NCBI GenBank assembly: GCA_949948825.1
Contig: CATLIJ010000186.1
Span: 1-5,587 of the forward strand
From: an uncultured Clostridiaceae bacterium
GTDB taxonomy: Bacteria; Bacillota; Clostridia; Lachnospirales; Lachnospiraceae
DNA: 5,587 bases
Direction: 5' to 3'
Made by a program: the position numbers and the translations under genes
Part shown: positions 1-5,587 of the stretch, one piece after another
How positions within the stretch are numbered: position 1 is the first letter of the stretch
How the letters are laid out: each line of letters starts with the position of its first letter
The notes under the pieces: generated by a model
Database searches by the model: none
What the model saw: the letters and a program-made list of their open reading frames with translations, nothing else
What the model was told of the DNA's origin: nothing

Positions 1-45
1 GGTCAGCTTTTCATAGTACCGCTCTCCTTCAAATACATAGGCATC
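1..45 (-). repeat. Start of tandem protein unit 4 (cut by window edge)
   Basis: The last 15 residues visible read as DAYVFEGERYYEKLT. They match the opening of unit 3 (DVYVFEGEDYYDRLT) with only a few changes, so at least a fourth unit follows beyond the left edge. The end of unit 3 and this start are joined by the same QGGxTMEGD linker that joins units 2 and 3. Confidence 0.75.
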
Positions 46-2724
46 TCCCTCCATGGTAAATCCGCCCTGAGCATCAGACAGCCGCTGAAAAGTCACTCCC
101 TTAATCCAGCCTGTAGTGTTGCCTGCGGGTGCTGTGATTGTCACCGTATCTCCTGCTTTTAATGTATAGCTTCCAATCCATCCGCCGCCCGTGAGCTGAT
201 CCACTCCGATTTCTCCGTTCTGTCCCTTGCTCTCTGGCGCATCATAGGTTCCTTCTGCCTGCCCGTTGACCGAAATGGTGTAAGACCTGGCGTCTCCTGT
301 GTGGAAAAGCCACAGGCCATACTGAGCCTCCTCAAACCGTGCATCCAGCTTCATGGTCATGGTATTTCCGGATGCCAGATGGATACAATTCCCGTCCTCC
401 ACGCTGCCATTGGTTGTGACAAATGAATCTCCCGCTTCCATGCCAATTCTTTTTTCTGTTGTGGGAACCAGACGGATTTTGTCAATCCAGCTGTATTTTC
501 CGCTTGTCACAGCCTTCATGATCAGAGTTTCTGTCCCTGTAAGAGTCAGAATACCCATGGTCTCTGCTGTCTTTTTATTGTCCCAGCTAAAATCTCCAGG
601 CGAAAGGATCAGCTCTGCGGAATTGCTTCCTGCTTCCAGCTTCAAAATCTGTCCATTCCCCGCATACACTGCCTCAATCAGATAGTTTCCCGGCTGAAAG
701 CCAGATACCTTTGCCAGAGGAATCTCAATTTGGGTCTCTGGCTGGAAGTCAGCCCCGTTTTCATCCTGGGTCAGTCTGTCATAGTAATCTTCTCCTTCAA
801 ATACATAGACATCTCCTTCCATGGTAACTCCGCCCTGGACGTCAGACAGCCACTGAAAGGTCACTCCCTTGATCCATCCTGCTGTACTGTCATTTGGCGC
901 TGTGATGGTGACAATATCTCCTGCTTTTAAGATATACCTTCCATTCCACCCGCCGCTTTGCAGATTCATGGTTTCTTTTCCTGCATCTCCCTTGCTTTCC
1001 GGCGCATCATAGGTTCCTGCTGCCTTCCCGTTAATGGAAATGGCATAAGACCGGGCATCTCCTGTGTGGAAGAACTGAATCCCATACCGCCCTTCCTTAA
1101 ACCGGCTGTCCAGAGTCATGGTCATGGTATCTCCGGATGCCAGGTTGATACAGTTTTTACGCTCTACATTTCCAGTAACTTCAACTGACGATTCTCCTGC
1201 CTCCAGTCCAATCCAGGTGTTTGACTCCGGAAACGGCGTCAGACGGATTGTCTTCACCCAGGTATACGGACCGCCAGACAACTGGTCAGCAGTCAAAGTA
1301 ATTGTCTCCGTTCCTGTGATGTTGAAATATTTCATAGTTTCTGCAGTCTTCTGAGAGCCCCAGTTAAAATCCGAAGGCGGCAGAATCATCTCTCCTGTAT
1401 TGCTTCCCGCCTGAATCTCCATGATCTGCCCGTTTCCTGCATAATCCACCTGAATCTGATAATTTCCCGGCAAAATGGCAGGCTCCACATTGGCAAGATC
1501 AATGGTAATGGACTGCCCTGGCTGCAGGTCTGCGCCTAAGCCATCACCCGTTGGGTTTCCTGCGTAGTATTTCTTTGCGTCAAACAGATAGGCACTGCCC
1601 TCCACCAGATAATCCGGATCTGGCTCAGACACCCATTTCCATACCACGTCCTTTAACCATCCGTAATTTCCTTCCGGCGCTGCAATGGAAACCACATCCC
1701 CGGCCTTTAACTCATAGTTTCCCTGCCAGCCGTCATCGTGGAGCCCAGATATATTAAAGCTGTCCGATCCAGCGCTTGCCGCATATCCTTCCCCCACTTC
1801 TTTCCCATTCACCTGAATCTGATAAGTCCGGTCATTGCCCGTTGTCACCAGAGAAAGCGTATAAATCCCTTTTTGAAAACTGCTGTCCAGGGTCATTTCC
1901 ACCTTAACTCCAGGGTCCATATTGGCACAGCTGTTCCCATCTCCTGTCACCTTATCCGATGGATTCACATAATCCTTTGCCAGAAACCAGATCTCCTCTT
2001 CCTCGGTTGGTTCCAGCTCGATCCAGTCTATTCTGGTATATTTGCCATCTGTATAAGTACTTAATTTCAAAGTGTCACTGGACGACAGATTCCAGACACG
2101 ACGATACTCCACAAGATCATCAGTCAAATACCATTCTGCAGACGGAGTCAAAGCCATATCAAACATTTGGCCAGCTTCCAGCTTTATGTTCTGATTCTGT
2201 CCTCCACATCGGAACCGAATCCTGTAATTCCCATCCTGAAAACCATCAATCCCGTTTAATGGTATGGAGATGACAGTACCTGCGCCGCTGCTGGTGTCAT
2301 TTGGCGGCTGCAGATCTGCATAAGTGTCATTTCCTTCTGTACCTGTCTTCCCATAATAATCCTCAGCCTCAATCCGGATCACCCCGTCTGTGCGGACGCT
2401 CATCTTCGCTGGTTCCATATCTGAAGCAGTGGCTGCTGTTACTGGAGCAATTTTCTGCGCTGCATTTTCCTTTCTGACTGCATTCTCCTCTTTTGCATCG
2501 TCTTCATCTGCCCCCGCCCAGTCTGCATCCGTGGCCATCCATCCGCTTTTGCTGGCCACATTCCTATTTCCGTCGGATGAGGAAATCTGTGCCATCACTG
2601 CTGACAAGGGAGCTGCTTTTCCTGTGAAAATTCCCACAATCAGCAGCACTGCCACATACCGCATGGCCTGTTTCTTCTTTTTCAGCCCCAGCCAGCCTGT
2701 CTGTTTTCCTGTTTCCTTTCTCAT
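1..2724 (-). CDS. Large secreted multimodular protein with tandem CBM6/CBM35-like units (C-terminus outside window)
   Basis: The frame is open from the ATG at 2724 to the left edge, giving 908 residues with no stop. Residues 1-45 look like a signal peptide with a long basic n-region (KKKK at 15-18), a core YVAVLLIVGIF at 23-33 and a probable cleavage after AVMA (45). M21 is a possible alternative start but has no visible ribosome binding site. Residues 46-113 form a low-complexity linker with an acidic patch around 66-80. Three complete units of 263, 261 and 256 residues follow, at about 114-376, 377-637 and 638-893, and a fourth begins at 894. Each unit has two halves. The first opens like EAEDYY, continues with PGNY and ends in a segment such as RIDWIELEP (231-239), the pattern of CBM6/CBM35 beta-sandwiches. 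The second carries HTGDARSY (553-560, 808-815; diverged in unit 1) and ends in GWIKGVTFQ. No catalytic domain is visible; one may lie further downstream. The likely role is extracellular glycan binding near the importer encoded upstream. The gene and its repeats are clear; the CBM assignment is from pattern only and should be taken as moderate. Confidence 0.85.
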   Translation of the reverse strand, partial: MRKETGKQTGWLGLKKKKQAMRYVAVLLIVGIFTGKAAPLSAVMAQISSSDGNRNVASKSGWMATDADWAGADEDDAKEENAVRKENAAQKIAPVTAATASDMEPAKMSVRTDGVIRIEAEDYYGKTGTEGNDTYADLQPPNDTSSGAGTVISIPLNGIDGFQDGNYRIRFRCGGQNQNIKLEAGQMFDMALTPSAEWYLTDDLVEYRRVWNLSSSDTLKLSTYTDGKYTRIDWIELEPTEEEEIWFLAKDYVNPSDKVTGDGNSCANMDPGVKVEMTLDSSFQKGIYTLSLVTTGNDRTYQIQVNGKEVGEGYAASAGSDSFNISGLHDDGWQGNYELKAGDVVSIAAPEGNYGWLKDVVWKWVSEPDPDYLVEGSAYLFDAKKYYAGNPTGDGLGADLQPGQSITIDLANVEPAILPGNYQIQVDYAGNGQIMEIQAGSNTGEMILPPSDFNWGSQKTAETMKYFNITGTETITLTADQLSGGPYTWVKTIRLTPFPESNTWIGLEAGESSVEVTGNVERKNCINLASGDTMTMTLDSRFKEGRYGIQFFHTGDARSYAISINGKAAGTYDAPESKGDAGKETMNLQSGGWNGRYILKAGDIVTITAPNDSTAGWIKGVTFQWLSDVQGGVTMEGDVYVFEGEDYYDRLTQDENGADFQPETQIEIPLAKVSGFQPGNYLIEAVYAGNGQILKLEAGSNSAELILSPGDFSWDNKKTAETMGILTLTGTETLIMKAVTSGKYSWIDKIRLVPTTEKRIGMEAGDSFVTTNGSVEDGNCIHLASGNTMTMKLDARFEEAQYGLWLFHTGDARSYTISVNGQAEGTYDAPESKGQNGEIGVDQLTGGGWIGSYTLKAGDTVTITAPAGNTTGWIKGVTFQRLSDAQGGFTMEGDAYVFEGERYYEKLT
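46..813 (-). repeat. Tandem protein unit 3 (residues about 638-893)
   Basis: This unit of 256 residues starts at VYVFEGEDYY (639-648). It shares with unit 2 the segments AGNGQI, KTAETM, SGNTMTMKLD or close variants, HTGDARSY (808-815), TYDAPESKG and GWIKGVTFQ. At DNA level the segment at 236-253 recurs exactly at 1001-1018, an offset of 765 nt, and the segment at 31-40 recurs at 799-808, an offset of 768 nt. Confidence 0.8.
814..1596 (-). repeat. Tandem protein unit 2 (residues about 377-637)
   Basis: This unit of 261 residues is aligned to unit 1 by YLFDAKKYY (379-387) against IRIEAEDYY. The first half contains PGNYQIQVDYAGNGQIM and ends near TWVKTIRLTP. The second half holds HTGDARSY (553-560), TYDAPESKG and GWIKGVTFQWLSD. 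It is clearly closer to unit 3 than to unit 1, with long stretches alignable at the nucleotide level. Confidence 0.8.
1597..2385 (-). repeat. Tandem protein unit 1 (residues about 114-376)
   Basis: This is the first of the tandem units, 263 residues, and the most diverged. Its first half starts VIRIEAEDYY (115-124) and ends at RIDWIELEP (231-239), the most CBM6-like stretch in the protein. The second half, about 241-376, has TTGNDRTY where later units have HTGDARSY, and GWLKDVVWKW where they have GWIKGVTFQW. The second-half stretch EGYAASAGSD replaces the TYDAPESKG of later units. Confidence 0.75.
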
Positions 2725-2731
2725 TTTCCTA

Positions 2732-2737
2732 CCCCCT
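2732..2737 (-). promoter_or_regulatory. Weak ribosome binding site of the large repeat protein
   Basis: On the minus strand AGGGGG, overlapping the TAG stop of the upstream gene, lies 7 nt before the ATG at 2724. A better match, GAAGGAGG at 2747-2754, is 22 nt from that ATG and encodes the last residues of the upstream protein, so it is too far away for normal initiation. The 11-nt gap and poor site suggest translation coupled to the CW-repeat gene. There is no in-frame alternative ATG, GTG or TTG between the GAAGGAGG and 2724. Confidence 0.55.
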
Positions 2738-4430
2738 ATTCTTCTGCCTCCTTCAGATAGATATAAGCTGCGTCATCTGCTCCTAAGCGAACTCCCTGTT
2801 CCCCCTGGATTCCGTCTGAGCTCTTATCAATCTGAAAAATATCATATCCATTTTTCCCGTTGCCGTGTTCTGGTTTGCATACACGGTAAATCCAATCCCC
2901 GTAATCTCTGTATTTGGTTCCTCCTGTAACCATTCCCTTTTTGTTGACCCGCTGGGCGCTTCCGGTCTTTACATTTCCTTCCGCATCTACCAGAAACAGC
3001 CCTGTGGCGTCTGTCTCCCGGTTGGCAATCTCCGGAATGTATACAAGCTCATACCGCTCTGCGCTGGCAGATGCTACGGCAAGACCCTGATAATACAGTT
3101 TTCCGTCAAATACCCCGGTCACTCCCCTGCCGAGAAAGTTTGTATCATCGGATTTTTCCGCGAAATAATAATAAAAGGAATCCTTTCCTTCTCCGTTCGT
3201 CTTGGTTCTTGGCCCTGTCACCATAGCCGCGTTGTCAGAAAAATCATAGAAACCGTTGGGGAATCTTCTTAAAACACTGTTTTCCTTTTTCATAACCAGC
3301 ATCAGTCCATCCATCCGCGCCCCATCATTTTCACAAATATAATAACGCTCATCTTCTGCCTTGAAAATAAATCCTTCGATGTCATCCTCATCCTCCCCGC
3401 TTCCCGGAGCGCCTTTAAATGCATAGGTTCCGATGCTTTCCTCCTCAACCTTCCTTGGCCTGACTTTATCAGCAACAATAGCATCATTCAGTTCCTTTGC
3501 CTCTAAATCCCATGTGCTGTCTTCTCTCCAGGCCCCATATCGGTACTGAACCGTAATATACCCATTCTTGCCGCAGTAAAAAGAACGGTCATCTTCACTC
3601 TCATCCTTTCCCGGCGGCTTGGCATTGATCCAGCAGCTTTTGGACACCTTTCCGCTTCCTGGGTCACAGTACAGATAATACTGAGGATTATGGGCATAAT
3701 CATTCTCCTGATAGCCGTTTCCAAAATCACCCTTCCAAGCTTCTTCCGTCTCATCCGTCACTTCCACATATCTCCGCTCCCCATCACCGTCCGGATTGTG
3801 GCCCTCCTCGTACACCCACCCGCTTAAGCGTTTTCCATTCTCATCAAAACAATACTCGCTTCCTTCATATTCCAGCTTCTTATTCCGGGCCACATTTCCC
3901 TTCCTGTCAAAATAATACCAGTATACCTCCTCATCCGCATCCTCCGTAGGACCGGAAAACACCTGAAAATAAGGAGAATCCGGCGCATAGGCAGGCATCC
4001 ACTGCTCCTTGCACATCCGTCCGGTAGTATCACAATAATAGACTGTGTCATCCATACTTCCGGAGCGGTAAACCTCCGCGTCATCTCCAATAGAATCTCC
4101 GCTGGACACCCATCCGGTCAGCATCCTGCCCTCATTGTCAAAAAAGTAAATACTTCCGTCAATCTGCTGCCTTCCTGTTACTGCCTGCCCTTCACGGCTG
4201 AAATATTGCCACATATTCCCCTCTGCCTCATAAGACCATCCAGCCTGGGGCAATGTCAAAGCTTCTTCCTCTGACGCGCTCTTTGCAGAGTCATTTTCCC
4301 CGGAAACCATCTCCTCCTTCTGCTGTGCAGATGAGAAAGGTTCCTGGGTCCCCTCTCCATACACACAAACCGGGCATAGCAGCAGGAAACATCCTGCTGC
4401 CACTGCCATCCTCGCTTTTTGCCTTTTCAT
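2736..4430 (-). CDS. Secreted protein with degenerate cell-wall-binding (choline-binding-type) repeats
   Basis: This 564-residue exported protein has no catalytic domain that I recognise. Residues 1-25 form a signal peptide: basic MKRQKAR, a hydrophobic core around AVAAGCFLLL, and probable cleavage after VYG. The cysteines at 14, 19 and 22 do not form a good lipobox. An acidic, serine-rich linker (about 26-62) leads to repeats of the CW_binding_1 type. The clearest are GWSYEAEGNMWQYF at 64-77, GSIYFFDNEGRMLTGW at 92-107, TVYYCDTTGRM at 129-139, YWYYFDRKGNV at 170-180, SEYCFDENGKRLSGW at 191-205 and YYLYCDPGSGKV at 251-262. More degenerate copies continue at 284-295, 362-375, 393-406, 419-450 and 477-490. 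The repeats are spaced irregularly by acidic inserts, unlike the regular 20-residue arrays of pneumococcal choline-binding proteins. In related proteins such repeats bind teichoic-acid choline or wall glycans, so envelope attachment is the likely role. It lies between the sugar permease and the large carbohydrate-binding-like protein, 11 nt from the latter, which suggests a joint surface function. Binding target and exact role are unknown. Confidence 0.85.
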   Translation of the reverse strand: MKRQKARMAVAAGCFLLLCPVCVYGEGTQEPFSSAQQKEEMVSGENDSAKSASEEEALTLPQAGWSYEAEGNMWQYFSREGQAVTGRQQIDGSIYFFDNEGRMLTGWVSSGDSIGDDAEVYRSGSMDDTVYYCDTTGRMCKEQWMPAYAPDSPYFQVFSGPTEDADEEVYWYYFDRKGNVARNKKLEYEGSEYCFDENGKRLSGWVYEEGHNPDGDGERRYVEVTDETEEAWKGDFGNGYQENDYAHNPQYYLYCDPGSGKVSKSCWINAKPPGKDESEDDRSFYCGKNGYITVQYRYGAWREDSTWDLEAKELNDAIVADKVRPRKVEEESIGTYAFKGAPGSGEDEDDIEGFIFKAEDERYYICENDGARMDGLMLVMKKENSVLRRFPNGFYDFSDNAAMVTGPRTKTNGEGKDSFYYYFAEKSDDTNFLGRGVTGVFDGKLYYQGLAVASASAERYELVYIPEIANRETDATGLFLVDAEGNVKTGSAQRVNKKGMVTGGTKYRDYGDWIYRVCKPEHGNGKNGYDIFQIDKSSDGIQGEQGVRLGADDAAYIYLKEAEE

Positions 4431-4517
4431 ACTGCGAAACACCTCCTTCTTATACTTCTCTTGCGGACCTTCCTCCATCTGTCAACTAAATACCATTCCT
4501 TCACCTGCCAATGTCCT
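4431..4517 (-). other. 87-nt intergenic spacer, permease to CW-repeat gene
   Basis: This is the longest non-coding stretch in the window. I see no hairpin followed by a T-run, so no intrinsic terminator separates the permease from the next gene. It holds the ribosome binding site of the downstream gene and one of three GTGAAGGA copies (minus strand, 4497-4504); the other two are tandem at 4514-4521 and 4522-4529 across the permease stop codon. A TTGACA hexamer lies at 4480-4485, but no -10 element sits at a suitable distance. The spacer is therefore read as part of a continuous operon. Confidence 0.5.
4440..4448 (-). promoter_or_regulatory. Ribosome binding site of the CW-repeat protein
   Basis: On the minus strand AAGGAGGTG, a near-perfect Shine-Dalgarno sequence, lies 9 nt before the ATG at 4430. 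This decides the start in favour of 4430 over the in-frame ATG at 4478, which has no such site and would place 16 charged residues ahead of the signal peptide. Confidence 0.9.
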
Positions 4518-5411
4518 TCACTCCTTCACACTCCCCATGACAATTCCTGTAATCAGATAACGCTGCAGCAGCGGATAAATCAGAAGCAGCGGAACCACAG
4601 ACACCACAATTTTTGCTGCATTCAGATTTTGGCTGGATACCTCCATGGCATTGATCAGAGAGCTTAAGCTTCCGCCGGAATTTAACATATCCTCCAGCTT
4701 AACGCTCAGCGTCTGAATATAAGTCTGAAGGGGGTAATTCCGGACCTTTGTCATATAAATCAGCCCTCCAAAAAAGTCATTCCAGTTTCCCACAATGCTG
4801 AAAAGAGCAATAGTGGCAATCACAGGCTTGGAACAAGGTATGTAGACTTTTGTCAAAACCTGCAAAGGCGTAGCTCCGTCAATCACAGCTGCCTCCTCCA
4901 GAGACTTCGGCACTCCCATAAAGAAATTCATCACCATAATCACACTGAAAATCGGCACTGCCCCGGGCAGGACCAACGCCCATACGGTATTCAGAAGATG
5001 CAGTTTTTTCACCACCAGGTAGGTGGGAATCATTCCGCCGCTGAACAGCATGGCAAAAATCAGCAGATTCATATAAATATTCCTTCCCCGAAACTCCCGT
5101 TTACTCTTGGACAGAGGATAAGCCATCAATACAATCAGCACCAGATTAACTGCCAGACCAGATGCCACCCGGAACACCGAGATTCCAAAGGAGCGCCAGA
5201 ACTGGCTGTCCTCCATAATCTTCTGGTAAGCTGCAGTGGTAAATTTCACTGGCACAAAGCCTACAATATTGGCAGCTGCCGCGTCGCTGCTGCTGAAGGA
5301 GATTGCCAGAATATTCAACATAGGAAGCAGACAGATTAACCCTAAAAGAATCACAATTCCATAGATAATCCCAGTCCCCAGATTTGCCATTATCCCTTTT
5401 TTCCGTATCAT
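4518..5411 (-). CDS. Carbohydrate ABC transporter permease, YtcP type
   Basis: This is a complete 297-residue inner-membrane subunit of a CUT1-type sugar importer, the normal length for the family. Six hydrophobic segments can be read at about residues 12-34, 76-99, 112-131, 141-163, 197-217 and 266-286. The cytoplasmic EAA loop, which docks onto the ATPase, is at residues 172-192 (EEAAVIDGA, then YIP). Other family signatures are GGMIPTYL at 125-132 and GNWNDFF at 208-214. The C-terminus ends in GSVKE, typical of this group. The start at 5411 follows a good ribosome binding site and gives a short basic N-terminus (MIRKK) before the first helix. It pairs with the LplB-type permease immediately upstream. 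No ATPase gene is visible, as is usual for systems that share an MsmX-type ATPase. The substrate is an inferred oligosaccharide; the secreted glycan-binding proteins encoded downstream support this but do not define it. Confidence 0.93.
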   Translation of the reverse strand: MIRKKGIMANLGTGIIYGIVILLGLICLLPMLNILAISFSSSDAAAANIVGFVPVKFTTAAYQKIMEDSQFWRSFGISVFRVASGLAVNLVLIVLMAYPLSKSKREFRGRNIYMNLLIFAMLFSGGMIPTYLVVKKLHLLNTVWALVLPGAVPIFSVIMVMNFFMGVPKSLEEAAVIDGATPLQVLTKVYIPCSKPVIATIALFSIVGNWNDFFGGLIYMTKVRNYPLQTYIQTLSVKLEDMLNSGGSLSSLINAMEVSSQNLNAAKIVVSVVPLLLIYPLLQRYLITGIVMGSVKE

Positions 5412-5418
5412 GTCCCTG

Positions 5419-5424
5419 CCTCCC
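5419..5424 (-). promoter_or_regulatory. Ribosome binding site of the YtcP-type permease
   Basis: On the minus strand GGGAGG lies 7 nt before the ATG at 5411 and abuts the TAA stop of the upstream permease. It decides the start. An in-frame ATG further upstream (5465) would place 18 extra residues inside the upstream permease gene with no comparable site, so the start at 5411 is preferred. Confidence 0.85.
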
Positions 5425-5587
5425 TTAAAAGATCTTCCGCTCTGTAAAGCGTTTGGACAGCTCATTGGCTGTCACCATCAAAATCAGCCCCACCACTGAG
5501 CGCAGCAGTCCTACTGCTGTGGAAAAGCTGTACTGCCGGCTGATCAGACCCATGCGGTACACATAAGTATCCAGCACATCCCCGGTC
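5425..5587 (-). CDS. Sugar ABC transporter permease, LplB type (C-terminal fragment, 5' end outside window)
   Basis: The reading frame enters from the right edge and gives the last 53 residues before a TAA stop. It contains the stretch DTYVYRMGL, a pattern typical of LplB-type permeases, then a final hydrophobic helix (about GLLRSVVGLILMVTA) and a short basic tail ending TERKIF. Proteins of this family are integral membrane subunits of about 300 residues that form a heterodimeric channel with a YtcP-type partner for oligosaccharide uptake (CUT1 type). That partner is the next gene, 13 nt downstream, and its ribosome binding site overlaps this stop codon, so the two are almost certainly co-transcribed. 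The EAA loop that contacts the ATPase is outside the window. The family call is firm; the substrate cannot be read from this fragment. Confidence 0.9.
   Translation of the reverse strand, partial: TGDVLDTYVYRMGLISRQYSFSTAVGLLRSVVGLILMVTANELSKRFTERKIF

Noticed and set aside
353..1354. Plus-strand open frames with similar translations near 353-685 and 1118-1354
   Set aside because: They are antisense to the tandem units; their resemblance comes from the repeat in the minus-strand gene, and they have no coding context.
2390..2929. Plus-strand open frame of 179 residues with hydrophobic stretches
   Set aside because: It spans the reverse of the signal peptide and linker of the large protein and the gene junction; the hydrophobicity is a by-product of antisense reading.
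4388..4391. Lipoprotein signal in the CW-repeat protein (AAGC at residues 11-14)
   Set aside because: The cysteine comes too early, before most of the hydrophobic core, and the -3 position is not leucine-like; a standard type I signal peptide fits better.
4430..4478. Longer start of the CW-repeat protein at 4478
   Set aside because: It lacks a ribosome binding site, adds a charged segment in front of the signal peptide, and contains the strong AAGGAGGTG that serves the ATG at 4430.
4449..4485. Possible promoter: TTGACA at 4480-4485 and TATAAG at 4449-4454 on the minus strand, ahead of the CW-repeat gene
   Set aside because: The two hexamers are 25 nt apart, far from the usual 16-18, and nothing like a -10 element sits at the right distance.
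5412..5465. Longer start of the YtcP-type permease at 5465
   Set aside because: It overlaps the end of the LplB-type gene in another frame, and the ATG at 5411 has a well-placed GGGAGG.

Overview
The window looks like chromosomal DNA of a gut-type Clostridia bacterium, probably Lachnospiraceae or a close relative. The grounds are strong GGAGG-type ribosome binding sites, balanced base composition, a LplB/YtcP-type sugar ABC transporter, and a secreted protein built from choline-binding-type cell-wall repeats. The taxonomic call is inference. No RNA gene, mobile element, CRISPR array or clear terminator was seen.

All four genes lie on the minus strand and are transcribed from right to left. 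At the right edge (5425 to the window end) is the C-terminal 53 residues of a LplB-type permease. After a 13-nt gap comes a complete YtcP-type permease of 297 residues (4518-5411). After an 87-nt gap comes a secreted cell-wall-binding-repeat protein of 564 residues (2736-4430). After an 11-nt gap comes a very large secreted protein (1-2724) that runs off the left edge with 908 residues visible. It carries a signal peptide, an acidic linker and three complete tandem units of about 260 residues, plus the start of a fourth. Each unit appears to be made of two beta-sandwich carbohydrate-binding-like halves (CBM6/CBM35-like).

The short spacings and common orientation suggest one operon. The inferred role is capture and import of an extracellular glycan: the two membrane permeases import an oligosaccharide, the CW-repeat protein sits on the envelope, and the long repeat protein binds, and may process, the polymer outside the cell. 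The solute-binding protein, any catalytic domain and any regulator would lie outside the window. The ATPase of such systems is often a shared MsmX-type subunit encoded elsewhere. The most notable item is the pairing of the CW-repeat protein with the long bipartite-repeat protein directly behind a sugar permease pair.
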